Part shown: in pieces, positions 11,567 through 21,835 of the stretch
Position numbering within the stretch: the first letter of the stretch is position 1
Layout of the letters: each line of letters begins with the position of its first letter
Assembly (NCBI GenBank): GCA_003864495.1
Contig: ML133366.1
Location: 968,871 to 1,032,870, forward strand
Length of the DNA stretch: 64,000 nucleotides
Source: Nemopilema nomurai
Lineage: Eukaryota; Cnidaria; Scyphozoa; Rhizostomeae; Rhizostomatidae
Direction of reading: 5' to 3'
Notes under the pieces: generated by a model
Seen by the model: only the letters and a program-made list of their open reading frames with translations
Database searches by the model: none
What the model was told of the DNA's origin: nothing
Position numbers and translations under genes: made by a program

Positions 11567-13702
11567 TCTCCCCTGAATAATGAATGTTCAATCCTCCACT
11601 TTTCTGGGTACTTGTTTCAAAGCATTTTAGCAGTTCTGCTTTATTCCCGGGTCTCAACCTGTCGTTAAGAGAGATAGATGGTGGACTAGCTTGATTTTCG
11701 TGCGAAAAGAAATCTTTGAGGTCGCCTTCCCTATTTTGACAAGCAATGAATAGTCTTGAAAAAAGCGAAACATCATTCTTCATTGTGTAGAGTTGAACTT
11801 GAAGCCTCGATTTCTTCGGGGATGTAGTAAAAGTTGTCAATTTGTTTCGTTTGATTGGATCCAAAAGAGAAACAGTTGCTTGACTTAACCTCTCGGTAAG
11901 GAACTCTTTTAACTGCTTTTTACCGATCTCTTCAGCTTGGTATAAATTCTTTATGGCATCTCCATCTAGCATAGCTCCGCTATTGATAATCACCAAACAA
12001 TCTCTTGATTCCTCTAAAAATGGATTTCCAAATTCTCGAAATACACTTTTTAATTTTTCTACGTGATCATGAAATCTTTTTTGAAACTCAGGTGAATCTT
12101 CATGATGCCGAAAGTTTTCTTTAGTTGTCTTTTTAGCAGCTATCTGACTCTTGAACTGCTGTAGAAGTCTTGCAACATAAGGTCCTGCCAGCATCCAACG
12201 AGTAAGTGCAACTTCGTTTGACGTGATTCCGATTATGCCGCCATCACCTTTTACTTTCTTGTTATTCTGCTCATGAGCTTGATCGATGGAAATGCTCGAA
12301 AACCCTCTGTTTGAATTTTGCACGACAAATTTCCTGTGAACAAAATTTTCATAGATAGTAGGATGATTTTTCGACAGATTTTGCATATCCCTCAAATGAA
12401 CTGGAAGCCACCGCGAATAATTTGTTTTGTCCAAAGCAAAGAACCAAGGCAGTAGTTCCAGAATTGTATCAACATATGCAAGAAAGTCTCCTCTTCTGAT
12501 AGATCCGACAAATCTGAATACGAGAAGCTGGAGATTAAAAACTATGATCCAGAATTTAAACTGGGGCTTGCTTTCACTTTCGTTGCAAAACGACGTTAAT
12601 GTACCTGTTTCTTGGACAGAATATGCTTCTAATAACAAAGAATGGAGGGCAGCAGCAGTAACTTCATGAGCATAACGGCTTCTTTTGACATGTGAGCAAT
12701 GCAATATAGCATCTGCCTTTCCAATTGTTGTGATGCCAGCTTCTACTAGAGCTTCCACCCAGCCACTCCCTTTTAGCCAAGAACCAATAGCTGTCATGAA
12801 GGCTGATTCGATGTGAAACCCACCCGTCATTACAATTAGTTTGTCCTCTCCATAGCTTTCAGGAAAACTCCACTGAATATTCTTTGCTATGCAGAATAAC
12901 GGTTGGTCAAATGCAATGACAGGAATTTGTCCTGGATTGACAAAGGCAGTGGCTTTCTTTATAAGGTTCATCGCATGGCACATCAAAGAAACTGAATGCG
13001 AATCCTCTTTGAATAATGGCAGCATTGACGAAATTGATTTTTGGGGCTGTCTTTCATTTAAAGACTGCGCTTTTCGAGCATGAAAGGCTGCCCATGATAA
13101 TCCGCTATTTCGTGATTGCAAACCTTGTAGCCATTCATCGTCTAGAAATGCTCTCTGCTGTTTGCTGTCACTTTGCACAACCCCATATTTACTAGTGGGC
13201 ACTTGGTTATCTTTTTCCTTTAAATACATTGACTTGAAATTAACGAAAAACGGTGGAACACTCCATTGTCCTTTCAACCCACTTTGCTGTGGAAGTGGCA
13301 CCTGTTGTGGTTCAATGTTCTCATTGGGATTAGGGTGCTGAAATAGAGATATCCCAGTTCCATGAAACGAGTTTTCTGAGGTTGTAGAAGTTGGATTATG
13401 ATCCAAATTATCATAGGCTGAAGTCACAAAAACGCCTTTAACTAATTCTTGTGGAGATACTAAACCATCTGCTCTAAACCTATTGCATTCAGCAACACAA
13501 ATAGCATTTTCTATCTCAAGAACGCGATTATATGAAATGGATAGCCCAAGCTTAAAGAGCTCATCCACTAAACCAGCCTTCCTAGTATTTGAGTAAATCT
13601 TTAGTCCAACGTAAACTGGTAATGGTGTTTCACGATCTTTACTTCGATGCTCCTGTCCACCGCTGCATGACTGCCTTCTTCGTTTATAGGAATTATGCAC
13701 AC
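11472..13702 (-). pseudogene. Main protein of the 4.55-kb transposon: family with D-Q-P, G-G-F-H-I-E and D-Q-A-H-E-Q-N-N motifs
   Basis: An uninterrupted 742-codon frame without a 5' ATG. The minus strand shows an acceptor-like AAAACAG just before it, so it is probably a downstream exon. Motifs in order are I-S-L-F-Q-H-P (~residue 120), A-F-D-Q-P-L-F (~262), M-T-G-G-F-H-I-E-S-A-F (~292), H-V-K-R-S-R-Y-A-H-E-V-T (~340), L-D-K-T-N-Y-S-R-W-L-P-V-H (~430) and S-I-D-Q-A-H-E-Q-N-N-K-K-V-K-G-D-G-G (~475). The conserved Asp, His and Glu residues could belong to a nuclease or transposase site; that is inference. The proteins recur widely in cnidarian and other invertebrate genomes without an assigned function. 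About 250 residues that normally precede the H-A-L-T-G-C motif are absent, and a frame change occurs near 11600. A second, decayed family member lies at 56.5-60.3 kb. Confidence 0.65.
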
Positions 13703-13852
13703 TGTTTTTGTGCTTACTATTTATTCAAGCCTGCAAACAAAGAATTGATTGGAATCGATTTCATCATCACCATCAATTTATTTACAGCTTGTAATTTCAT
13801 AGTTCTTATAAAACTAATCTATACCAACTATTTACAATAAACCTAAATGAAC

Positions 13853-14250
13853 ACACTCATTTTTTTATAACAAACTGACTATAAGAAACGTGTACTGGAC
13901 AGTCAGGAAAAATTAAGAAACTTCAGTACTCGAAGAAAAGAGATTAAAAAACTATTAAATCGTGATAAAACTGAGAACAATGAAGTTTTGTAAAATCCAA
14001 GCACATGAATGCCCTGATGGCCTAGAAAATGAGGCACAAGGGATAAAAATATACTTCCCATATCTAAATACAGCATCGGAACGGAAGCGAATCTCTTGAC
14101 GTGATGAAAAAAGTCACAAACATGTCATAACATCATTCATGACACCAAAATTAAGAAACTCCTAAGAAACAATGAGTATTGAAATTTCCAGAACATTCAG
14201 AAACTGGAGTACTCAACATCGACCTTTGTTTCTTATAAAAAAATGAGTGT
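13853..14250. repeat. Inverted-repeat element inside the transposon (possible MITE)
   Basis: A 23-bp arm at 13853-13875 (ACACTCAT, seven T, ATAA, then AAC) is matched by its reverse complement at 14228-14250 with one mismatch. The 350 bases between are AT-rich and contain further imperfect inverted matches around AGTACTC. No clear target duplication. It could also be a subterminal structure of the host transposon. Confidence 0.4.
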
Positions 14251-14998
14251 ATATATTAATTACCAATAAAAAATGACGCTTATTTACAAAATGACACGTT
14301 TATTGCCATTTCTCCGAGAAAAGGCTGAATGTGTGTTACTCATTAGGAATGTAAAAACCTTTTCGTCTTCCTTGTCCTAGTTCCACATGTTGCTTCTCAT
14401 GAACACGATTCGGCTCCAAACACAAAGAGTTAGCTCGAGCAACAAAAAGAGCGGCCACGAAGAAAAATAGTCAAGCCTGTTTTATTTCTATATAAGCCGA
14501 ATTATCACTCAAACGATTCCAACTCTACTTTCAAACCATCACCAAAAAACTACTTGCTATGAGCACACAACCTCTATTTATACTACTTATCATCACGTCA
14601 ATTTACAAAAATAGCTATAGCGATTACATCATACTTACGAGACAACAATCGAACATTCTAGAAATTTCTACGCATATCAATCATAACATGCATAATGAAT
14701 ACAAAGCAATATCAGCGGGAGAACACACAAAACAAATCTAAAAAAAAATACACGCAATGTTTCTACAAAAAGTCCTGTTTGTTCGCATCACGTGTCTTCC
14801 GTAAATAAGGTCAAGGCAATCCTCGTTATCACACGAAAAAGAGACTCGCGCATGCGCAAGTTTGCAGTTTAAAAAGATCAAATATTATTCAACGTTCAAT
14901 GTTGCCGAATATGTTGCATCTTATCCTTGAACTTAAACAAATTCGTAGTTGGAACGAAGCTTTTCAGTGTTAACCCCCATATCAGTAAAAACTCCATA

Positions 14999-15149
14999 TG
15001 ACGTCATAACTACGTCACAAAACCATTTTACATGCTGCCTCCAACTCTTAAAATACTTCTTATATCCATAAGAGCTTATATGCGAAGTTTCAGACTTTTA
15101 ACACAATCTGCACAATCACAGTGATTTTTGTTAGATATCTAACGCACTA
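14999..15149 (-). repeat. Right terminal inverted repeat of the 4.55-kb transposon
   Basis: Reverse complement partner of 10599-10739, ending GCACTA. The 18-bp block lies at 15036-15053, about 96 bases from the end, compared with 86 on the left. Confidence 0.65.
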
Positions 15150-15152
15150 ATA
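15150..15152. repeat. 3-bp target-site duplication (ATA), right
   Basis: Second copy of ATA directly after the GCACTA terminus of the 4.55-kb DNA transposon. Pairs with 10596-10598. Confidence 0.75.
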
Positions 15153-16117
15153 ACTGTTTCATATTTTTACTATTAGTTTGAAAGTAAATATAATAATAAT
15201 TGGCTTTGCTGTCTTTTAAAGCAATGGCAATCTGGTTACGAAACTTTTTAAACAGATCCCTTGTAGGCTGATCATTATTTCTCGATTCTCGATTTCTCAT
15301 ATATTTCTCTGATCATCTTTGATACGCATCATTTTTTGTATCTTACCATTGATCCAAGGTTTATTTCTTAACTTCACTTCTTTCTTTGTGAGTTTTTTCA
15401 GAGGAGCATGAGTTTTTACTAGTTTATTAAGATTTGAAAGAAATCTATTAAATTTAGAATTAATATCTAATTGATCATCATTCAAGAAAGTTAGGTCTAA
15501 ATCTGCAAAATCACTTTGGAGTCTATTAATGTTCAGTTTAGAAAAATCATGGTAGGAGTATGATAAGTTTTTGTAAGCTATACCTGCATGCTTTACAATA
15601 AGAAACTGAGGAAAATGGTCTGTTATTTGAGTTAGAAAATTACCACTTACTGTTTCTTGATCAAGTACATTGGCAAAAATATTATCTATAATTGTAGAAG
15701 AATTATCAGACACTCGAATTGGATGTATAACATATGGCAAAAACTGCTCGGAAAGGAGCAAATTGACAAATTCACCAGTTGCAGTGTGAGAGTCATAGTT
15801 TAGAAGATCAAGGTTGAAATCCCCAAGAAAAAACATTTGTTTATTTGAGACAGCAGAATTAGAAAGACCTTCCTGTGAATAGGTGCTAAGGTTATCAGGA
15901 TTTGAGTTTGAATGACGATACAAACAGCAAAACAGAAAGTTTTTCTCTTTCACATTTTTAACCTCAACCCATACAGCTTCATAATCTGCACAGTCTTTGT
16001 TCAAGTCAGGTCTTACAATTGGAGAAAGACCTGACTTTACCTAAAGACCAACACCACCATTTTGGCTATGTGACTGAACAGAGAAAAAACTATAACCAGG
16101 AATATCAATATTTGACT
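15153..16117 (-). pseudogene. CR1/L2-type LINE endonuclease C-terminal part and linker
   Basis: The frame begins within the endonuclease (I-D-I-P-G-Y-S, then N-G-G-V-G-L followed by a stop codon near 16040). It continues as V-K-N-V-K-E-K-N-F-L-F-C-C-L-Y-R-H, F-L-G-D-F-N-L-D-L-L (G-D-F-N catalytic block) and the end motif I-T-D-H-F-P, a variant of the usual S-D-H. The basic linker with R-N-K-P-W-I-N-G-K-I follows, then a frameshift near 15295. The next frame gives K-K-F-R-N-Q-I-A and A-N-Y-Y-Y-I-Y-F up to the transposon junction at 15152. The stop, the frameshift and the missing N-terminus show it is dead. Confidence 0.75.
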
Positions 16118-16366
16118 TTAATGCTAGGGGCACACGAGAGAATTTTACCTAAGAAAAGTGTCATTCCTGCCATTTTGCTTGAGCAAATTTCTCCCGTGTG
16201 CGGTGGTAGACTCGTAAGCATTTTGCCTTTTCTGGCTGAAGGTAAAATTTCTAACATGTTTGATATTTTTTGGCACGCGTGCCATTTGGCTCACTGTGTG
16301 CGGTGGTGAAAGCAATTTTCCTTACGCTCGAAAAGTTATACGCATGCGCTGATTTCGATTTGAAAA
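16118..16366. repeat. Possible left end of the PIF/Harbinger-like element, with a short inverted repeat
   Basis: The LINE coding sequence stops at about 16117 next to TTTAATGCTAGGGGCACACG. A TTA/TAA trinucleotide followed by a GGGGCACAC-type end would fit a PIF/Harbinger terminus. Inside, CACACGAGAGAA (from 16131) is matched inverted by TTTCTCCCGTGTG (to 16200). GTGTGCGGTGGT occurs twice, near 16196 and 16297. No matching right terminus was found, so the boundary is inference. Confidence 0.35.
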
Positions 16367-16626
16367 ATGGCGGACTCAGAAGAAGAACAACACCAGACTG
16401 AGGAAATGCTACTGCTGACTCTTTTGCTTCAGCGTAAACGTCGCCGTAGGTTGAAAGCATCGAACAGGAAAACATGGACTAGCCCATGGATTTTAAGGAG
16501 AGCAAACAGTATTTGCTATTTGCAAACGTATTGTCAGGCGTATTTGCTAACTTGTTGAAAGAACTTGACGCAGAAGATCCCGAGAAATTCCGTCTCTTCC
16601 ATCGACATGGAAGGGAACATTTCGAG

Positions 16627-16639
16627 AAGGTATTGTCAA
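16627..16639. repeat. Target-site duplication of the 5.2-kb LINE, left copy
   Basis: AAGGTATTGTCAA, identical to 21836-21848. It lies in the coding sequence for E-K-V-L-S of the Harbinger-like transposase. Confidence 0.9.
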
Positions 16640-16828
16640 CCTACCGTCCTCAACCTAGTCCTATCGAACAGTCACGCTTTTTCGTCGCGATGTAAAAAGA
16701 CAAATTATAAGCTGGGTTACTCAATGAATATACTTGCTACATCTTGAAGTATGGTTTAAATATGGCAAGAGATGTCCGAACGAAATTTTGGAAGTTGAGG
16801 TAATAATTTTCCTACTTTTTTTTGTGCT

Positions 16829-17554
16829 ATGGTAAAAACGCGTGCAGGTTCATCGGCAGGGCCTAATGAAAATATGGTGGTATCCGAAGAATTAAAATCT
16901 TACTTAGACGAACAGCTCCATAATCTTGCCGACAAAAAAGACATAACTGAAATGAAACAAGAAATGATGGCTTTAGTCACCAGCATGATGGAGAAAATAA
17001 CAAGCTTGGAGACAAACATCAATGTTTTGGAATCCAAAAACGCCATTTTGGAAAGTCATATTGCTCACTTGAAATCAAACCAAGAAAGCCATGAACAGTA
17101 CTCTCGCAGGTTATGCTTAAGGATTGACGGCATTGGATTCCCTGAAGATAGTAATCAGGAGACAAGTGAAGATGTTTTGCAAAAAGTTAAACACGTTTTT
17201 ACAGAAATTGGAGTTGACGTACCAGACACGGTAATTGACCGCGCCCATCGGATTGGTCCAAAATCATCAAGAGATGGGAAAGCAAAACAGCAAGTCATCG
17301 TTAGATTAACAACATGGCGACATAGAACTGCCGTTTATCGTGCACGAAAGAAGTCCAGCAAAGTCAAGAATCGTTTAGATTTGACGAAGCCAATGCTTAA
17401 CCTAATCAACGCAGCTAAAGACCTACTCAAGGAGTACAGCGACTCATTTGCATTCGCGGATGTAAATTGCCGGCCCCGTGTTAAGTTTAAAGGCAAATTC
17501 TCCTTCTTCGAAAGCATCGATGATGTTGAGGCTTTAACCCTTGGAAATACTTGA
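16829..17554 (+). CDS. LINE ORF1 protein (coiled coil plus RRM-like RNA-binding region)
   Basis: Complete 241-residue frame from ATG to stop, about 190 bases inside the element. Residues ~20-90 are rich in heptad-like Leu/Ile/Met with charged positions (D-E-Q-L-H-N-L-A, M-M-E-K-I-T-S-L-E, N-V-L-E-S-K-N-A-I-L-E), a likely coiled coil for trimerisation. It continues with Y-S-R-R-L-C-L-R-I-D-G-I, an RNP-like strand found in L1-type ORF1 RNA-binding domains, then I-D-R-A-H-R-I-G and a C-terminal domain with R-A-R-K-K-S-S-K. Such proteins coat LINE RNA and act as nucleic-acid chaperones. The frame has no lesion even though ORF2 is broken. ORF2 follows after 446 bases. Confidence 0.85.
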   Translation: MVKTRAGSSAGPNENMVVSEELKSYLDEQLHNLADKKDITEMKQEMMALVTSMMEKITSLETNINVLESKNAILESHIAHLKSNQESHEQYSRRLCLRIDGIGFPEDSNQETSEDVLQKVKHVFTEIGVDVPDTVIDRAHRIGPKSSRDGKAKQQVIVRLTTWRHRTAVYRARKKSSKVKNRLDLTKPMLNLINAAKDLLKEYSDSFAFADVNCRPRVKFKGKFSFFESIDDVEALTLGNT

Positions 17555-18000
17555 AGACTGCAACCATGACTCGCCTCCGTTGAGTCAATGAATGAACGAT
17601 CTAGGGCTTCTTTAGTTGTGTTTTATAAAGTAACGGATTTTTGGCTATGTAATTAATCTAAAATTCTATCCAGCTTCTAAAAACTTCTAGTCAACATCAG
17701 TGTTCTCTTCACTTTACATTTTTGGCCCTCCCTGTCCCATTGGATTATCTAAGGTAACATTATCACAGTTTCTCGTTGCCTTTTTCAAACTATGCTGTAC
17801 AAAAAGATCTGTGTAATTCCCAGCTCACTGCGATTCATTTCCCTCGTGATACTAAATGCTAGTTGTGTTCGCTAATACTTTTGAGTTTGCATCTTTTGCC
17901 TTTTGTGTTAATTTGTTTTGTCCGTTAACTTCTGTAGGCATTTTTAATGGTGGTTACATTGTGAATTATTGCCCTTTAGGACCAGCGAGAGGATTTCTGC

Positions 18001-21000
18001 ATGACGATGCCGGTTGAATTGAACCAATGGCTTGCAACAATAGGGTGTTTCCATGTGTCCATTCAAATATCATCCCCACTGGGCAAAATCCACAGGCCGA
18101 CTTCAGTTCTTGTCCAAGTCGTTCAGTTATTTTGTTTTTGTTATGGCTTCAATGCAATTTCGATCCTCGCTCTTCCCCCTGCGCTGTTGATACAATTTTT
18201 TGCATTGCACTCCGTGGCAACGGAATTATGTTGCTTCCTCCTTTTTGCTCGCATGCATCAATTTGCAAGGATAATATTTTATGTGACTATTGAACTTCTC
18301 AAGCGTATCCCGCCTGCTGCCATTACCCTTGTTCGACATAAATATTTTGCTCTCGAGCAATTTCATTCCCGATATGCCTATTGTAACCTTGCTTGCATAA
18401 TCTATCTCATTCTTCACATACAGTGGCTGGTTTTTATGAGCATCCTGCTCAGTGGTGATGTTGAAATGAATCCTGGTCCAGAAACGTTTGATTTTTGCTG
18501 TTGGAACCTGAACAGTATTGCAGCGTATGACTTTTTAAGAGCATCACTCATTGAAGCATATAACTCGGTTTTCAACTACGATTTAATTGCCATTGTAGAA
18601 ACTCATCTTGATAGTACCGTTAATGAAGATGGTCTCGCACTTGGTGGCTATTCATTCATTAAAGCAAACCATCCACAAAATGTGAAAAGAGGTGGTGTTG
18701 GGCTTTACGTAAAAGATTCTCTCCCCTCAATAAATCGTTCTGACTTAGTGACCCTAACCGAATGCATTGTTTATGAGATCCGTATAAATAGGAAAAAGTA
18801 CTTTTTCGCCGTTGTTTATAGAAGTCCAAGCCAGAATCAGACTGAATTTGATAGCTTCATGATGAATTTCGAGCTTATGTTATCCAAAATGCATGCTGAA
18901 AATCCATTTTGTGTCATTATTACGGGTGACTTTAACTGTCGATCAACTCAATGGTGGGAAAATGATATAGAGAATAATGAGGGAAAGTTGTTCGAGCCAC
19001 TAACATCTGATCTAGGCTTACATCAATTAATTTCAGAACCAACACATCTGATTGTTGATTCCAAATCCTGTATTGATTTGATTTTCACTGACCAGCCTAG
19101 CCTCTTTATTGAGTCTGGTGTCCATCCTTCTTTGCATGACCAGTGCCATCACCAAATAATCTATGGACAACTATCTGTTTCAAATGCAAAACTACCCCCC
19201 TACAAAAGCAGGATTTGGTACTATGGCAAAGCAAATTTCACTGCCATTAGGAGAAGCATTGAAATGTTTCACTGGCGAGAGCACCTTGGCAACTTGACGT
19301 GTCCTAATAGGCAAGTAGAATTACTTAATGAAGTTCTGCTAAACATTTACTCAAATTATATACCCAACAAAGTTAAAACGATTAGACCCCATCAAGCACC
19401 TTGGATAACAGATAAGGTCAAAACCTTCCTAAGGAAAAAGAATCGTGCCTATAGAAAATTCATAAAGAACGGTCAACCAAATGACAGGCTAGAAGGAATG
19501 AAACAAATGATATCCGAAGGTTCAAAGTTGATTGAGGATGCCAAACGCAATTTCTTCCTTAGAGCAGGAAACACCTTAGCCAACCCTGGGACTTCTAGTA
19601 AAACATATTGGTCTTTAATTAACACTGTCCTAAACAAAGCTAAGATTCCAATAATACCACCTCTTTTAGAAAATGGTTTTTTTATAACGGATTTCACTGA
19701 AAAGGCGCAGATATTCAATGATTATTTCCTTCTCCAGTGTACGACGATTGATACAGATAGCGTAATTCCACTAAATGTTCCAACTCCTTCTTCTTTCATA
19801 AGCGAGTTTCTTATATCTGAGGAAAAGATTCTTAACATTATAAGGTCTCTAAATCCCAATAAAGCTCATGGTTGGGATGAAATATCAGTCAGAATGGTAA
19901 TATTAAGCGATGCTGCACTAGTTACTCCTCTAAAAATCATATTCGAAAACTGCTTGAGGCGGGGTGTATTTCCCGAAAGATGGAAATATGCAAATGTAGT
20001 GCCAGTTCACAAGAAAAACGAGAAAAATCTTAAAGGAAATTATCGACCAATCTCTCTCCTTCCAATCTAAGGCATTCGATAGGGTATGGCATGACGGCCT
20101 TATTTATAAGCTAAAACGTTGTGGCGTCACTGGACAATTACTTTTGCTTATTGAAAGTTTTCTGAAGAATAGAAAACAACGAACTGTTCTAAATGGACAG
20201 AATTCTCTCTGGGGAGATGTTTCGGCGGGAGTACCCCAGGGTTCTATACTGGGACCCCTGTTGTTCCTTGTTTATATCAATGATCTAGCTGCTGGTATGA
20301 AGTGTAATATCAAGCTTTTTGCTGATGATGCATCGCTGTTCACCGTTGTGGAAGATCCAAACTCAGCTGCCAATGACATGAACCATGATCTTGAATTGAT
20401 AAGTCAATGGGCCTATGATTGGAAAATGTCCTTCAACCCCGATCCACACAAACAAGCTGTTGAATTAACTTTTTCGACGAAACGAATTGAAATCAACCAT
20501 CCAGAGATTCGTTTTAACAACATACCAGTGAGAAAAGTTAATGAACATAAACATCTAGGTATTATTCTGGATTCAAAGCTTTCTTTTTCGGCTCATATCA
20601 AAGCAGCGATCTCTAAAGCAAGAAAGGGTATCGGTCTTCTGAAACATCTCTCCAAATTCCTTCCCAGACATACCCTAAACGAACTATTCAAACTCTATGT
20701 GCGACCTCACCTTGAATACGGAGATGTGATCTATCATATTCCAGCCAAAGCATGTGAATTCAGCGGTAATGTTATTTTGTCAAGTTTGATGGAAAAGCTT
20801 GAGTCCGTTCAGTACTCAGCTGCTCTAGCCATCACAGGAGCATGGAGGGGGACATCGCGAACGAAGATATACGCCGAGCTTGGTTGGGAATCGTTAAGTT
20901 CCCGACGCCGGAGTAGACGCCTTACGTTGTTTTACAAAATGATGAATAATCAAACACCTGCATATCTAATGGATCCAATTCCAATACTTCAACAGTCGCA

Positions 21001-21542
21001 TTACCCACTTCGCAATCGTGACGTCATTGGACGAATAAGAGCAAGAACAGAAAAGTTCAAGTCTAGTTTCTATCCCGATTGCCTGGCTGAATGGAATGAA
21101 CTAGATCAGGAGATTAGACTTGCACCATCGGCTACTTCCTTTAAAAAAAAGTTGATCTCCAAAATCTGCTAGCTCTGTTTTTGGGATTCATGATCCAATA
21201 GGTTTATCCTATCTCACTCAAATTAGAGTGGGTCTTAGCAAATTAAGCTTTCATAAATTCAAGCACAATTTTAGGGATTCCATAAACCCAATGTGCCCTA
21301 ACAACGATGGTATCGAGACTACGGAACACTTTTTGTTGCTCTGCCCCGCCTTTGAAATTGAACGACAAAATCTTCTCGCTAGAGTCTTTGAATTAGTACA
21401 ATCATTAGGATATAACGATCTTTCAAATGAGGTTTTGATAGAACTTTTATTATATGGCGATAAAGACCTCCCAAACAACCTCAAAAGAAATATAATCGAA
21501 TTAACTCTCCAATATATTCACACAACTGGTAGATTCGAATAA
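18001..21542 (+). pseudogene. LINE ORF2: hydrophobic leader, 2A motif, endonuclease, reverse transcriptase, C-terminal knuckle (broken)
   Basis: ATG at 18001 opens 689 codons. Residues 1-150 are hydrophobic and cysteine-rich. G-D-V-E-M-N-P-G-P follows at 152-160, then the endonuclease (C-C-W-N-L-N-S-I, V-E-T-H-L-D, G-G-V-G-L-Y, V-V-Y-R-S-P-S, I-T-G-D-F-N-C) and linker (A-P-W-I-T-D-K-V), then Y-R-P-I-S-L-L-P-I and a stop at 20070. An internal deletion joins this to K-A-F-D-R-V-W-H in another frame, so the polymerase segment with the first motif A aspartate is gone. 20144-21172 carries A-G-V-P-Q-G-S-I-L-G-P and L-F-A-D-D-A. After another break 21228-21542 has a C-x-x-x-x-x-x-x-x-E-H-x-x-x-x-C knuckle (M-C-P-N-N-D then E-H-F-L-L-L-C-P). 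The element cannot move on its own. Confidence 0.85.
18454..18480 (+). other. 2A ribosome-skipping motif in LINE ORF2 (G-D-V-E-M-N-P-G-P)
   Basis: Exact match to the D-V/I-E-x-N-P-G-P consensus of 2A peptides, which stop peptide-bond formation between the last Gly and Pro so that one reading frame gives two proteins. It sits at ORF2 residues 152-160, between a ~150-residue hydrophobic leader and the endonuclease. It would therefore release the leader from the enzyme. 2A motifs at this position are known from some LINEs of marine invertebrates. Activity here is inferred from the motif. Confidence 0.85.
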
Positions 21543-21835
21543 GGTCACTGTTACCTTGCCACCAAGTCTCTTTTCATATAGTTTTGTATGCCTACTTATG
21601 CAGTATTTCCCGTTTATGTATATGTTGTATTTTACTATGTATGTATTATTATAATCTAGTTTATATATATGTAGTATTATTAGTTATATTCATATACATG
21701 TCATATCCCAGGGGGCAGTCATGTTATATTGCTCCTCCTGGGTTCTGTCCTTGTAATGTAGTTTAGTAGTTTGTACGTACTGTTTTAGGTAATTTGTTGT
21801 GTAAGTTTTTATACCGAATATATATAAAAAAAAAA

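Larger units (their letters stand above)
10599..15149 (-). mobile_element. 4,551-bp DNA transposon with TAGTGC...GCACTA termini, Academ-like (tentative)
   Basis: The insert begins TAGTGC and ends GCACTA, flanked on both sides by ATA (10596-10598 and 15150-15152). The imperfect inverted repeats run about 140-150 bp. The best block, ending in GAGTTGGAGGCA, lies at 10685-10702 and inverted at 15036-15053, and a TGACGTCA palindrome lies near both inner edges. One minus-strand protein (742 codons, then a shifted C-terminus with a CXC cysteine cluster) fills the left half. A 3-bp duplication, a cysteine cluster and a possible XPG/FEN1-like layout in the family recall Academ superfamily transposons, but this name is inference. 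13703-14998 holds no gene, only a small inverted-repeat element. The exact 3-bp duplication is supported by reading-frame restoration in the LINE it split. Confidence 0.75.
8561..16117 (-). mobile_element. CR1/L2-type LINE (5' truncated), split by a DNA transposon at 10599-15149
   Basis: On the minus strand, endonuclease and linker run from 16117 to 15153 and the reverse transcriptase from 10595 to 8828, followed by about 270 bases of 3' UTR (ending near 8561, approximate). The two coding pieces belong together. The linker ends ...N-M-K-Q at the right junction and restarts W-S-G-I-K-S-V-I at the left one. Removing the insert and one copy of the 3-bp duplication ATA restores an uninterrupted reading frame across the join. 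The N-terminal part of the endonuclease is missing at about 16117, where PIF/Harbinger-like sequence begins. I could not find that missing part further right. Confidence 0.8.
16640..21835 (+). mobile_element. 5.2-kb Jockey-superfamily LINE with poly-A end, 13-bp target duplication and a 2A motif
   Basis: The element starts right after AAGGTATTGTCAA (16627-16639) and ends in an A-run followed by a second perfect copy of the same 13-mer (21836-21848). The leading AA of the right copy is ambiguous with the poly-A. Contents are a 5' UTR of about 190 bp, ORF1 (16829-17554), ORF2 (18001-21542, broken), and a 3' UTR with TATATA-rich end. Length, ORF1 and a clean target duplication show a full-length insertion that decayed afterwards. 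The C-terminal cysteine/histidine knuckle and palm blocks resemble the CR1/Daphne side of the Jockey superfamily; the exact clade is not established. Confidence 0.9.

Noticed and set aside
10598..15151. 2-bp TA target duplication for the 4.55-kb transposon
   Set aside because: TA also fits the base count, but it leaves asymmetric termini. The 3-bp ATA gives symmetric TAGTGC/GCACTA ends and restores the LINE frame equally well.
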